Positions 45,575-57,949 are shown, counted from the stretch's first letter. The stretch is DNA of 64,000 bases from Lumbricus rubellus (GCA_945859605.1 OX243828.1:20117802-20181801), one strand, 5' to 3'. The notes: generated by a model not told the origin, from the letters alone. Made by a program: numbers and translations.

Positions 45575-45611
<37 letters not shown>
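45575..45611. repeat. (AC)n microsatellite
   Basis: Pure AC run ending at the 5' truncation point of the following LINE. Confidence 0.9.
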
Positions 45612-45615
<4 letters not shown>

Positions 45616-45616
45616 C

Positions 45617-46260
45617 TCACAGCGCTTCGAATACAGAATTGCTTCAATGGTTTGGCGTTGTCTCCTTGGCTGTGCCCCGACTTATCTATTCTATTCTATT
45701 TTTGCATTTATAAAGCGCCTCTCACAGTGCAATTTAATCAGAGGCGCTCCCAGTGCGAAGAACTCCTGAAAAAAGAAAAGTCTTAAGACACCTGGCAGAA
45801 AAAGAAAAGCCTCCAGATAAAATCTGAGCACGAATGATAGTAGGAAGACCATTCCACATTAAAGGGCAGACAGAGGCAAAGGCGCGGTGTTGGGCATGGC
45901 AGTCCGAGATCGTGGTACAAGAAGATCATGACGTCTAAAGAGCTATCTATGTGTATCTATGTGAACTCTTGTGTCCTGGCTCGCAGAGCCCTTCGCTCTG
46001 CCTCTAGCCGGAAGCTTTTGGTCCCACGTGTTGAAACATCAACCTGTCAGCGTCGTGCTTTCTCAGTTGTAGGTCCATCTGACTGGAATAATCTCCGTTG
46101 GAGATGCGTCTGTTACCTAGGGCTGACTCGTCAGTGTTCTACTAGCTCCTTAACACTTTTTTTGTTTCACCGTGGTTGGACTTGGAGCGCTTCTGAGTGG
46201 ATTTCTTGAAGAGGTGCTACATGTATATAAATTCTTGAAATGAATGAATGAATGAAACAA
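45617..46260 (+). mobile_element. L2-like LINE remnant interrupted by another LINE
   Basis: The first part encodes QRFEYRIASMVWRCLLGCAPTYL. After the 256-bp insertion it resumes as LARRALRSASSRKLLVPRV and QRRAFSVVGPSDWNN, then GGAGCGCTTCTGAGTGG...CTTGAAGAGGTGC...TATATAAATTC and GAAT units to 46255. Confidence 0.85.
45688..45943 (-). mobile_element. LINE 3' fragment inserted in opposite orientation
   Basis: Flanked by TATCT on both sides (45683-45687, 45944-45948). Minus-strand translation gives DLLVPRSRTA, then in a shifted frame RAFASVCPLMWNGLP, the same C-terminal motifs as the host LINE but clearly diverged. Its 3' end is GGAGCGCCTCTGATTAAATT...GAGAGGCGCTTTATAAATG with an ATAGA-type tail. 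Confidence 0.8.
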
Positions 46261-46442
46261 ACATTAAAATAAATATTATACGCACAGACATACATAAAGA
46301 GTTAAAGACATGATATGCACACATATTCAGTTTATTCACACAAACACAGACATACACGCAGTCACGCACAGAAATATACACACATAAGCACACAAACACA
46401 GACATCAACACAGACATACACACATGCTCATCCGCATACACG

Positions 46443-46475
<33 letters not shown>

Positions 46476-46480
46476 GTAGT
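46261..46480. repeat. (CA)n-rich stretch with CG alternation
   Basis: ACACAGACATACAC variants, ending in CGCGCGCGCACACACACAC (46440-46476), a strong Z-DNA-type alternating purine/pyrimidine tract. Confidence 0.85.
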
Positions 46481-47049
46481 AGTAGTAAATTGGCACACGT
46501 GCGCAGACACTTAGATGTACAGTATTACAAGCGTACACAGGCCGATGAATACACGTACATACAGTCCTATACATGTACATAAAAAATACACAGACATACA
46601 CACACGTGCGCATGCATGTATACGTACATGTTTTTCCTGGGCATGACGTACATGCAGACTCACAAATATTCATGTACAAAAGTCCTTTTCCTGTATTGCT
46701 GTCTACTCTCAGTCTATGTTTCTGTCTCTGCTTCTCAGTATCGGTCTCTGTTTCTGTCTCTGTATCTGTCTCTGTTTCTGTTTCTCAGTCTCTGTCTCTG
46801 TCTCTTTTTATGTCTACACAATCGTGTCTGAACCCACTCCACAGACTTAATAAACCGAAACTCTTTTCAGTTCGTAATTTCTCAGATTTCCCATAGCGAT
46901 ATTTTTATATGACCGGCAATGACTATAGCCTACAATATACATGTATACGGTCTTGTTTTTCTGGCAACACGCAGACCATGCATCGATGTCTGGAAGCTGT
47001 TCTATTTTGCAGAGGCAGGGATGGCTTTAAACATTGTTATGTTAGATGA
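46481..47049. other. Spacer with a CTGTCT array
   Basis: ACAT/GTAC-rich to 46600, then CTGTCTCTGTTT units at 46720-46815. No gene. Confidence 0.4.
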
Positions 47050-47640
47050 ATGATTGAAGAAAGAACGAATGATTGAATAGAAGAATGAATGAATGATTGG
47101 ATGAATAGAAGAATGAGTGAATGATAAGTGAAGGAATGAAATGTGAAGGAATAAAGATATGAACGAGTGAATGAATGAATGAATGATCTATTGAATGAAT
47201 GAATGAATTAATTAATTAATGTTCTATTGAATGAATGAATGAATGAATGATCTATTGAATGAATGAATGAATGAATGATCTATTGAATGAATGAATGAAT
47301 GAATTGTCTATTGAATGAATGAAAGAATGATCTATTGAATGAATGAATGAATGAATGAATGATCTATTGAATGAATGAATGAATGAATTGTCTATTGAAT
47401 GAATGAAAGAATGATCTATTTAATGAATGAATGAATGAATGAATTATGTATTGAATGAATGAATGAGCTATTGAATGAATGAATGAATGAATGAACGTAC
47501 GAACAAACGAGTGACTGAACGAACAAATGAGTGAATGAATGAGCGAATGAATGAATGAATGAATGAACGAACGAACGACTTAATGAATGAATGAATGAGT
47601 GAATGAATGAATGAATGAACGAATGAACGAACAAATGATT
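47050..47640. repeat. (GAAT)n array with higher-order structure
   Basis: About 590 bp of GAAT units. Between 47180 and 47480, GATCTATT spacers recur every 28-60 bp, giving a higher-order repeat. Minus-strand frames are the expected Phe/Ile/His/Ser repeat. Confidence 0.95.
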
Positions 47641-47980
47641 TAGCACTCCCATTTTCTTTGGAATGATCAGATGAGATCATGATAAATGTAGGCCTATGTA
47701 TCATTTCCTTTTTATATACGAGCCAATTAGACATACAGTCGTCTTCTCTTCCGACTTCGGTATTTTTTCGGTTCTTTCTAAGTCAGCTGAACCCCTCCCC
47801 CACTCTTCTCCCAACCCCATCCACTCCCCTAACCTCTCCCCCACCTTCATACGAGTCTTATGACGATGGAGTGGAAGAGCTTTGATGAACGCATCAACGC
47901 CATTGCAATGACCGTATTTTATAATGAAACGAGGCTTCGTATTACCTTCAAACACCGTATTTTACAAATCTCTACGATCA
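47641..47980. other. Spacer
   Basis: Unique sequence, no supported frame. Confidence 0.3.
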
Positions 47981-47981
47981 A

Positions 47982-48135
47982 GTTTCCGTGTGTGTGTGTG
48001 GATGTGTGTGCGCGTGTGGATGGGTGTGTGTGTGTGTGTGGGTATGTGTGCGCGCGCGTGTTTGTGTGTGTGATTGTGTGTGAATGTGTGTGTGTGTTTG
48101 TGCGTGTGTGTGTGTGCGTGTGAGTGTTTTTGTGT
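47982..48135. repeat. (GT)n-rich microsatellite
   Basis: GTGTGTGTG with GCGC interruptions. Confidence 0.9.
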
Positions 48136-51100
48136 TGGGGTAAACGTGCCTGTGTACCTGCTTTAGTCTGCCTATCTTCTTTTTGCTTTACTATAAATTG
48201 ATTTTACGTACACAACTTACTACACACCTTCACAACGTGTATAATAATTATTATGGTATAATACAATATGCTGCGAAGATAGTACTGTTATAAAATATGC
48301 CAAACAAACACATTTATGTCGAGGGCAACGACTTCAGTTGCCATAAGCCCTCGTCAAATCTGGATCCAACCATAGTTATAAAAAATCGAATAAAATAATT
48401 ATAAATATTGTATGCGTTTCTTTCAGTCTTATCTCGTCCACGGTCAATGTCTTAGAGCAGCTTCAGGTTCTGCGCCATCAAAGAAACACTCTGCAAAAAA
48501 TAATCTGAATGCCACAAGATCTTACTTACCTAATAACTAGGTCAACAACGTGAGGCATAGATTTACAAAGGACTACTTTCTTAGAGGCATAATATACTTA
48601 AATATTTACATAGGACTACTTTCTTTGACGTTGACCGTTGGGGAAAAAGAGGCCGACAAAAACAAATGTGATTCTCGATCTTACAGGCAGATCTCTGTGG
48701 AACCTAATATCCCTGTCGTATATATATGTAGAAGTCTTCATCGAAGTGACATTGAAGAATCGCTCGACTTGACCGCATTAGCAGCACCGGCCAATAAATA
48801 ACGCTGACCGGTATACGGAAAACCTGGCGCTACAGAAGTTGCCCAGGGGTCGCAGAATGACCCGTGTGGGGGAGGCCCCAGCGATGACGGATCGGCCCAG
48901 GTCTGATTGGAAGGCAGGGCAGGACCATGTATCTTACGCTGTGATCTGCGCGCGGGTGCGCCAGAACACGGACGCGAGTATACCGCGAGGAGCCGTGTGA
49001 AGGATTGGACGCTTCGAGTTCGACATTTTGGTCTTCGACGGACGAGTCAATATCTCCTCCTCGGCGATGGACGGATCACCTGCCACACACAAAAGATTGA
49101 TTTCGTTGCTTTGATTTAGCCGCCGACGACTGTCCTCCCTTTGAAGAGCTGCCGCTAACGATGCTGGTGTGCAGGAACCGTCGGTGGAAAATGGACCAAT
49201 GTTTGCTGATGGGGGATGATCCGGTTGCAACATAGCCGCTGATAAGAGAACATCGCTTTTCCACGCTAAAGCCTTCCGTGTGATTATACCGAGCGGAGAG
49301 GCGGCGGCGGCTCCGTTTTCGGTGTTTTTTTTTGCCAAGGTCGCATTGATCGTTCGTGGCTGTTGGCATTTGACCTTGGGTGTTGGACTCTGCTTGCTCT
49401 TGTGATGGCAGTCGATTTGACCTGTAGAGGTCGTATTAGTCATGCATCAGTTTTGTAATTTGCATTTTGTCCAGAGATATATTTCGGGACTGGCAGCTTA
49501 TAAGTCATTTGTATCTGTCGTGTGTTTGTAGTTGTCATCTTTATCTGGGAATTTCCCATTTATCACGTGTCATTACTATCTGCTGTCACGTCATTCTTAT
49601 CACGTCGAGTGAGTTGGATTGCTGTAACGAAATTGAACTGTCACTATCGTCATCGATATTTGCATGTTACTGGTATCTGTAGTAGCCAATTTTTATCTGC
49701 ACAGTTCAAAGGCTAAGGCTATTTAGCATTATTCCAAGACATCATTCTAAGGCTGTCTTGTAGCCTATTCTACAACTGTACTGCCAACCTTCAATAATAC
49801 CGCAGTAGTCGGCCTTAACTTCTGTAAAATCTGATGACCTTTTTTTTTCTTCATTTTTTGGTCATTCACCTGAAATGTGATTTTTAGAAATTTTGGCGAG
49901 AAAGACTAAAAAAGGTCATAAAATATTTGGACGAAAGATCCCCAAATGTTTTGTGGCCCCCTCTTCCAAACTTTCTGCATCCGCTTCTGACGTCTATTTG
50001 TGACGAGCGCGGACCTTTCCCGTCGGATGTCGCGTACTAAATAAAGAGATATAAGGCAAAACAGGCGAGAATTCTCAAAAACATGGAAAATTGTTTTATG
50101 GTGTATTATTATTTTAAAATATGTCTACTTTCAATATCTGCAATTAAAAATTTTGAATTCAAATGCTTAGTGTTGAAAAAATGACTTTTACCGCATGTGG
50201 TGTCAAAAGTTGCTTTGAATCAATCGCTCCATGAGCTATTTTCAAAGTTAAAATTCGCTACGAACGACAGAGCTATTATACGCCAAATGGACTATTTCTT
50301 GTAGTCGTGTCTACCACGTAAAAAATTTTCCCTTCAATATGGTACTGAATGGTCCATAAAAGCTGTTTCACCCGTTTAAATGAGCAGGTTTTGGTCAAAG
50401 TTTTAAGCATTCATTATTGCTTGCCTGACAACAAGGATGATTATTATTCAAGCCACGCCTCCGACCCAGTTTTCTTAGAGTCTAATTGGCTTACGAGACA
50501 TATCGCGACACTGACCTTAGATCGTGCGCATGCAAGCTAGCAATTCTTGGTCTCTCAACTTGTTGATGTTGCTCATTTTCTTTAGTTACTTTCGGAGAGA
50601 AACGTTATTTTTGCGTTTGTTTCGGAAAGAATTCGTATGAAAATTATTCACACTAAGCTTCATTTACATTAGCCTAATAGAAAGTGAAAATTTGAAGCTG
50701 TTAAACTGTTCAAATAGTGATAGCCTAGGCAGGCCCTATTCGTAATCGTAGCCTTATCTCCAAGCTTCTAAAGTGCCATTCGAAAGCCAAGTGTGGAGCA
50801 CCAGCTTATTCACGAGCGCTGCGTCAAGTCAAAAGGGTTGTCCGTAAGAGTAGTCCAAAAGTGGTCCGGGTCGAGTTACCATAGAAAATGAATTCTTAAG
50901 ACTGTCCGATGAACACGGGTCTTATTCAGCGAAGCGATAAAGATTCCGCCGACGATAGGTAAACATGTGCGCATGGTCTATTGTCTAAGTGGGTACATAA
51001 TTAAAATTCTTTATAAGATTTGAAAGAGTCTCGTATTTAAGTCAGTTCTGTTTATCGGATCCAACGTATTCCATTCACGTCTGCTGGTCGAGTAAACAAA

Positions 51101-52980
51101 TCGCGAACAATTATATCGTAGGTCCCTTCACGCTTCGATGTCAAAGCCTTATTTCTTTGACCAGCGGCTCATTAGCCTAATAAGCCTCCTAGCCGAGTCA
51201 ACAAATCGCGAACAATTGTATCATCAGTCACAATGTTTGCATAAATTTAATCAAATCAAGAATGGGGTATAGTAGGCTATCATATTCGAGCTTACCTAGA
51301 AGGACCTTGTTAATTATTTGTTTGTGTTAGGCTATTTAAGACTCATACATCGTCGGTCGGTCAAAATGAAACGACGATCTGTCCGCCTGCGCGTTAGATG
51401 CGTTGTTTGCATTAGTTTCATTAATTCAATTCAGCAGTAGATTGTATTTCTATCACAGTTTTGAAAGTAGTAGTTCGATTTTCATGCCGTTTGATGTATT
51501 CGATACAGGATATAGCCATGAATGGACCAGCAAATTTGCAGAAGAATAAATTAATGGTTACTAAGGACTTACACGACACAAATGTTCCGAAACTTTAAGC
51601 TCGATTTTCTCAATTGTAATGATTTAGCAAATTGCAGATTCAAATGAGTATAACTTCAGTTAGAAATAAGATATTTTCATTCTGTAAAACGTATTTTGAA
51701 GAAAAATATCTGTAGAATATGAATAAATAAAAAGGTCCAAAACCGTCATGTGACGGAAAATCATCCCCCCCCCGTCACATTTGAGCGATGTCAGGTTACC
51801 GAAGGATGATCGCGACTGACGCATTTGTAATGCCGTCTGCCATACTGACATGTACATGTAGGCTACATGTATAGGCCTATCTATTAGACCACAGAGTTTG
51901 ATGATCAATTATACCGTAGAGGCTGCTGAGGAGAGGACTATATTTATCTGATCTAATTGAATTTAAAACCGTTCATAGTATCACCACACAACAAACAAAC
52001 CAGATTATGACAGTGTAGAGTAATGGCATTTCGAGTGCTGGCGTCAAAAGAGCAAAGCAAAAGGTCATAATTATGTCCCACTACAGTACTACACTGACAG
52101 TCTGCGTAGGCCTATACCTTTCCCATGAAAACATCAATAATATATGAATGGATTGAATGCATGCTTACATAGATCTATACACACATAGGGCCTACATGTA
52201 TCTACCAAAGAGGTTTCTTCAATTAGTGAAGAGAATTAGGATTATTAGGATTGTTTTATTGATTATGTTCACCCATGCATTTTGATTCCGCAACATCTTG
52301 AAGTCTATTATTTTTGGCCTGATGAGTTTTTCCTTGAAGTTGCACCTCGCAATACTCATTTCTATTATTTTGGGGCACGGCAGGGGTTAAGACATGCAGC
52401 GATATTCGTACAGAGTCACATTTCCATCATTTTGTTGTTCTCGTTATTTTGCGAAATTGTGTCAAAGTCGTTATTTCAATTCGGTCGCATATACGATGAT
52501 GACGTCTGCCAAGAACAGATTTTATTCATCTTTGGCGTCTCTGGTTTTTATTCTGGCATTATCGTTGCTCTACATTTTCGCAACCTGACCGCATCTTGTG
52601 CATCATCACGCCCTACTTTAGCATAGACTAAGTAGAACCTGTTGGCTATGCTTTTCATCGTCGGCAATAGGAAACGAATAATAACATGTTTACTGCATCT
52701 AAAGTTTCATTGATTATATAGCGGATGCCAGACTTATTTCAAACGTCGGGGAATCAGAGGACGAAAAATCCGAATAAATCAGGCTACTTTGAGAATTCAT
52801 CTACCATGATTTTCATGAGGTATCCGCCATGTCATATACACTTATAATAGCACCGACTGGATGCAGTTGTTCAGTCCCTTCTTCCAACGAAGCAGCTCTC
52901 CCACGAGAAGCTGGATAATTGGAAGTTAAAATCTGTTCTGCTGTAGACTACACCGCATGCAGGATCGATGCGCAATCCTA
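48136..52980. other. Longest low-repeat stretch; no supported gene
   Basis: Mostly unique AT-rich DNA. A minus-strand 170-codon frame (48934-49443) lies in GC-richer sequence and has no recognisable domain, signal peptide or splice context. A plus-strand 114-codon frame (52282-52626) contains a hydrophobic stretch (ISIILLFSLF) but is also unrecognised. CTGCATCCGCTTCTGAC near 49976 may be a decayed MITE end. If a conserved non-coding element or exon exists in the window outside 62448, this is where I would expect it. Confidence 0.4.
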
Positions 52981-52983
52981 TGG

Positions 52984-53175
52984 ATCTTTCTCTCTCTCTC
53001 TCTCTCCGCGTGAAGATCGTGGAACCATGCTGGCGAATCCCACCCGGCGCATAAATATGGCATTTATGAAATCTGCGTATACGACAGTGCTGCGACACAC
53101 GCACACACGCACACACTCGCACACACGCACGAACGCACACACAGACACACACGCACACACGACACACGCACACGT
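52984..53175. repeat. Short (TC)n and (CACACG)n tracts
   Basis: TC run at 52987-53006 and ACACGCAC repeats at 53094-53172. Confidence 0.85.
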
Positions 53176-53296
53176 GGACGAACGCCATGTCGTATTTATG
53201 GACCGGCTTTCTTAATCTGGCGTTTTTTCAGCCTGCGCACTTGGGGACCGATCGAAACCAAACAGCCATTCAGATCGTCCAGAACACAGCCAGCCA

Positions 53297-53350
53297 CCGT
53301 ATGGCTAATAAAGCCGTATGGCTAATAAAGCCGTATGGCTAATAAAGCCG
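53297..53350. repeat. Three tandem 17-bp units, each with AATAAA
   Basis: CCGTATGGCTAATAAAG occurs three times head to tail, putting three canonical polyadenylation hexamers in 40 bp. Confidence 0.9.
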
Positions 53351-53399
53351 TTCGGACGAGAGCCCCCGCGTGGCTAAATCGCAGTACTTTGTTTTAGAT

Positions 53400-53900
53400 A
53401 TGCTTAAATATTGACGACGACAACGTTGCCTGTGTCGCACCCCGGGGACCGCCGACCAGTCGGCCATCGAACTGGATTACTCGGGACATTAGCAGCGTCC
53501 GTCCGCGCACGACGTTCATTGTCCTCATAACGTACATATTGTTGTCATCTTGTCGATTGTGGCGGACAAATAAATATTCGTGCGTCGACGATTTCTTATT
53601 TTCCTCCAAGTCGAAAGACGACGTACGGAAGATTTGCCAGCAGCGTCTCGAACAAGGTGAATTACACCTCGTGGCCCTGCGACGTGGCCCCTCTGGCCCA
53701 CCGTCGTTCGTCTTATCTCGCGCGCGCAGTTGGCGCAGACGACAGTCCAATATCCGAAGGGACTCCGTCACCGCCGCCGCCGTTGCTGCGGCACCGCGCC
53801 GCCGCAGCGTAAGCCTACGTCACCGGTTCGTCATCGAACCCCCCCCCTTCGCAGGCCCCTCCCCCTCGTCGAGGCCTTAGCGGGAGCATTTATAAAATAT
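53400..53900. promoter_or_regulatory. CpG-rich island-like segment
   Basis: High GC and frequent CpG (for example ACCGCCGCCGCCGTTGCTGC and GCACCGCGCCGCCGCAGCG near 53770-53810) against AT-rich flanks. Overlapping frames of 113-125 codons have no domain. It could be a promoter or a first exon. Composition is the only evidence. Confidence 0.25.
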
Positions 53901-54480
53901 TTACGCCGTTGGTTGTTTTCTGTGTACGGTGCAGTTGAAGGGACGATTGGCGTTTGGATCAACGACTACCATTCGCGGCGATAAGGGTTTTATTTATGGC
54001 AGTCGACGACGTGGTCATGCACGCGGCTAAGAGAAACTTGTATACGCAGAAAACGCGAATCGAGCGATTTGTGCCCATTGGACTGTTGTGAATGTGAATC
54101 TGGCGTTTTTTCTATACACGAATACGTATACCGAGACCTGCGGGGGATTAGGCTACATGTATATAAATGCTGATTGTTGAATTTGTTAGTTTTTTCTTAC
54201 AGTTAAAAAACCCATTATACAGAACGTGCGGAGGCGCTAAAGCAGTATCATTCACTTCTAATGGTGTCTAACGAAGTATGGATGGTCTGGTCATTAAAAA
54301 ACCCACAAAGACATATATAGTCGCAGCGAATTCACGCACTGTTAACGTATGGAAATTGGCGTGCATATAATTTTTCGATTTAAAACATTGCGGTATGGAA
54401 GTGGAAACCCACCACAGATTGAAGAGAAGAAACAGTAAAAGAGAAAGGAGAGGGTTGGATGAGTAAAAAAAATAGAGAGG
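53901..54480. other. Spacer
   Basis: Unique sequence. GAGAG-rich towards the end. Confidence 0.3.
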
Positions 54481-54504
54481 GGAGATGGGATAGAATGAAA
54501 GAGA

Positions 54505-54925
54505 GAGATATGCAGGCAGACAGACAGACAGACAGACAGAAAAACAGAGATTAAGACAAACAGACAGGCAGACAGAAAAACAGAGACAGAGAGAGACAGA
54601 GAGAAATACTGACAGGAGATGGAAGAGAGTGACAGACAAAGAGGCAAACACACAGACAGAGACAGACAAAGAAAAAGACAGGCAGACAGACAGACAGACA
54701 GACAGACAGAAACAGAGACAAAGAGAGAGACAGAGACAAAGAGAGAGACAGAGAGAAATACTGACAGGAGATGGAGGAGAATGACAGACATACAGACAGA
54801 CAAACAGACAGAGACAGACAAAGAGAGAGACAGAGAGAAATACTGACAGGAGATGGAGGAGAATGACAGACATACAGACAGACAAACAGACAGAGACAGA
54901 CAAAGAGAGAGAGACAGACAGAAAA
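54505..54925. repeat. CAGA array containing a duplicated 82-bp unit
   Basis: CAGACAGA repeats with GAGAAATACTGACAGGAGAT at 54601, 54753 and 54835. The last two units are almost identical 82-bp copies. Confidence 0.9.
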
Positions 54926-55500
54926 CTGGGAGGACAGTGTAAAAGATTTGGACAACAATAGCCATAAATATTCAATTGATTTTTTGGTGAACAATGTCTC
55001 CAAATATTCCCTCACACGCACATACATGCACATGTATACAAACCCTTTGTGAAATGCAGCATAATCGTCTCACGGTGTAAATACTCTCCCTGGGATTTAA
55101 TGCCTGTTGTTCTGTAATTTCACACCAGTGCCCGAACCCTCCTTCTGACGCAAATGTTGTTTTGAGTCTCTGTGAAATGCGACACCTATTGCGCATATTA
55201 TCAGCCATAAAGATTCTCGTCCAAAGTTCTTGTAAGCGTGGCTCGGTAAAGGCTGAAAAGTTGTCTATATGTATATTTCTCAGCTGTTGTGCGGATTAAC
55301 CTGTACTGTATTGTATTGTATTGTATTGCATTACATTGCATTGTTTTGATTTCATTGTGCTGCACTTTACTCAATTACATCAAATAGTAAATGTAGGATT
55401 GTAGATCTATTGAATGATAATTGGATTGCATTTTCTAGCACTTAGTGTAATTTATTTTCGTGCATGCTTGAATCTCTGATTCTGACGATTGTATTGCCAA
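54926..55500. other. Spacer with short (TATTG)n
   Basis: TGTATTGTATTGTATTG at 55308-55330. Otherwise unique. Confidence 0.35.
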
Positions 55501-55517
55501 GGGTTCACTTCACAGTG

Positions 55518-55765
55518 TTCTAGTCTAGTCTTAAGGCTTAGTCTAGTCTTAAGACTTAGTCTAGTCTTAAGGCTTAGTCTAGTCTTAAGACCTAGTCTAG
55601 TCTTAAGACTTAGTCTAGTCTTAAGACTTAGTCAAGTCTTAAGACTTTGTCTAGTCTTAAGACTTATAGTCTATTCTTAAGACTTATAGTCTATTCTTAA
55701 GACTTAATCTTGCCTTAAGACTTAGTCTAGTCTTAAGACTTAGTCTAGTCTTAAGACTGTTATAT
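55518..55765. repeat. 18-bp minisatellite built on a 12-bp palindrome
   Basis: Unit CTAGTCTTAAGACTTAGT, about 13 copies. Most contain the perfect palindrome AGTCTTAAGACT. The 18-bp period gives a six-residue repeat (LVLRLS) in the plus frame, which is an artefact. Confidence 0.95.
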
Positions 55766-55774
55766 TTAGCCAGG

Positions 55775-55845
55775 GCTGAATCGGGAGAGCTTCTCGAGCG
55801 GCGCTATATAAATGCTCTTAATAAATAAATGGCTGTGAGAACGGT
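55775..55845 (+). mobile_element. LINE 3' hairpin remnant
   Basis: CAGGGCTGAATCGGGAGAGC...GAGCGGCGCTATATAAATGC followed by TAAATAAA units, closest to the end of the LINE at 19140. It abuts the 18-bp minisatellite. Confidence 0.65.
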
Positions 55846-56585
55846 GTGGCCTGTTACGATGGTTGTGAGTAGTCGAGAGAGACCTGGATGCATATTATTC
55901 GCAGCAATCGCTTATCGAATGAAATCGTCATGACCCACTTATGGCCTCGTCATTTTCATTGCCAGATCGATTAAGATGGCGGCGATAACGAGTGCGATGA
56001 TAATGACAACAACGACGACGACGACGACTAATACAACGACGACGACGACGATGAAGACGACGACGACGATGTCGAGCAATCAATATTTTCTCTCTGTCTT
56101 GTTGACGCACTTAAGAGCACTGTGCAAACGGGACTCGGGCTCCCCCACCTTACCCTACCCCACCCCACCCTACCCCACCATACCCCACCGTGCATGCGAA
56201 TCCGCTTAGGAACGAGGACTGACCGAGACGCTACGACAGCGATTTCCTATTTTCCATTTCCCAGTTGTCGCCCCGCTCTCCCCCATCCTCCTTCTCCTCC
56301 TCCCAATCCTTATCGTCCCCACTTCCCCCGTCGCTATGTCGCTGAAGGCCCTTTTAGCTTATTGTCTCTAACAGAGCGTACTATACGCAGCGCACGATCG
56401 CGCTAATAGCTGACGTCTCATGTGTGTGTGTAGGGAAGGGGGGTTTTGCGCCACGTGTGCCATCTCGGCCCACGTTCCCCCACATGTACCAACTCGGCCC
56501 ACGTTCCCCCGCCGACTGGCGATGGCGTCGTTGACAGCGCTTTCGACAGAGCTTAGGATGATGCTAAGAAGACACTGCTGGGCAT
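55846..56585. other. Spacer with (GAC)n and C-rich tracts
   Basis: GAC/AAC triplets at 56005-56075. ACCCTACCCCACCCC repeats at 56148-56190 give G-rich runs on the minus strand. CGGCCCACGTTCCCC occurs twice near 56470 and 56500. No gene. Confidence 0.4.
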
Positions 56586-56599
56586 GTCTTCCCCAGTTC

Positions 56600-56695
56600 C
56601 CCTGCCTGTGTGTGTGCATGTGTGTCTGTGTGTGTTTGTATGTGTTGTGTGTGTGTGTGTGTGTGTGTGTGTCTGTGTGTGTTTGTGTCTCCCTG
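56600..56695. repeat. (GT)n microsatellite
   Basis: GTGTGT tract with a few substitutions. Confidence 0.9.
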
Positions 56696-56869
56696 CGTCT
56701 GCATCGGTCTCTGCCTCACTATAGCTTTGTCTGTGTGTCTGTTTCTGTGTTTCTGTATGACTGCAGAATATGCTACTTTCAGCGTAGAACTCTAAATGGT
56801 TTTATCTTGCAGATTTTATGCAAGCCTCCGTCCAGAAAGATCATCCGTCTCCCGGTGGTTGTCTGTACA

Positions 56870-57262
56870 TATAGATTGTCTCTATCCATGGATTGTCTCT
56901 ACCCATGGATTGTCTCTACCCATGGATGGTCTCTATCCATGAATTGTCTCTACCCAAGGATTGTCTCAACCCATGGATTGTCTCTACCCATGAATTGTCC
57001 CTACCCATGAATTGTCTCTACCCATGAATTGTCTCTACCCATAGATTGTCTCTACCCATGGATTGTCTCTACTCATGAATTGTCTTTACCCATGAATTGT
57101 CTTTACCCATGGATTGTCTTTACCTATAGATTGTCTCTATCCATGGATTGTCTCTACCCATGGATTGTCTCTACCCATGAATTGTCTTTACCCATGAATT
57201 GTCTTTACTCATGGATTGTCTCTACCCAAGGATTGTCCCTTTCACACCCACGATGGTCTCTA
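56870..57262. repeat. 17-bp minisatellite, about 22 copies
   Basis: Unit ATTGTCTCTACCCATGG. The period of 17 rotates the frame, so the open frame over it has a 17-residue (51-bp) period. Further isolated units occur to 57480. Confidence 0.95.
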
Positions 57263-57605
57263 CCCATCCTTTCTGCTCATGGATAATTCATCTCTGAGTT
57301 TTGCTTTACCCTTTTCTACTACATATCAGGGTTTGTCTCTACCCATGGATTGAGCATCTCCCAGAGTTTGTATTTACCCATTGATTTTCCTCCCTATATG
57401 GTTTTCTCTACCATTTTTTTCTACTCATCAATTTCCCTCTCCCCAGGGTTATTTCTGCCCATGGATTGGGCCTCTCCCAGGGTTTCTCTCTATACTCGGG
57501 GATTGTCCCTAGAAATATCCCTATCAGATAATGTTCCTCGTCCGGGGATTTTGCAGTTTATGGATAGAGTTTGCTCCTGCCAATACACTCACTATCCATT
57601 CCAAA
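57263..57605. other. Spacer with decayed minisatellite units
   Basis: Scattered CCCATGGATTG and CTCCCAGGGTTT units continuing the array, otherwise unique. Confidence 0.4.
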
Positions 57606-57639
57606 AAGTGTCCCTCTATCTGTGTATCTGTTTGTGTCT

Positions 57640-57737
57640 GTGTCCGTGTCCGTGTCTGTTTCTCTGTCTGTCTGTCTGTCTGTCTGTCTCTGCCTCTCCA
57701 TCTGTCTCTGTCTCTGTTGTCTGTCTGTTTGTCTGTC

Positions 57738-57772
<35 letters not shown>

Positions 57773-57785
57773 CCTCTCTCCCCGT
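57640..57785. repeat. (CTGT)n array
   Basis: TGTCTGTCTGTC blocks at 57662-57690 and 57719-57768. Confidence 0.9.
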
Positions 57786-57854
57786 ACCCGGATAATTAAT
57801 CCCGAAATCCGGGATTTGGTTTCACTGCTGCATCCACTGTCATCCATCTTGTAC

Positions 57855-57910
57855 CACGTGACTATCCATCTTAACACGTCAATGATTACCGGAAGTCATT
57901 GTTGACGTCA
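57855..57910. promoter_or_regulatory. E-box, ETS and CRE module
   Basis: CACGTG (57855-57860), ACCGGAAGT (57888-57896) and a perfect TGACGTCA (57903-57910) within 56 bp. It resembles bHLH/ETS/CREB promoter modules. No exon was recognised next to it. Confidence 0.35.
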
Positions 57911-57949
57911 GATCCTATCTCTGTCCATCGACGATGAAATGCGCTTCAT

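Noticed and set aside
48934..49443. 170-codon minus-strand frame as a gene
   Set aside because: No recognisable motif, and frames on the other strand are also open in this GC-richer stretch. Kept only as a possibility within the spacer description.
52282..52626. 114-codon plus-strand frame with a hydrophobic segment
   Set aside because: No family resemblance and no splice or promoter context. Length is within chance expectation for a window this size.
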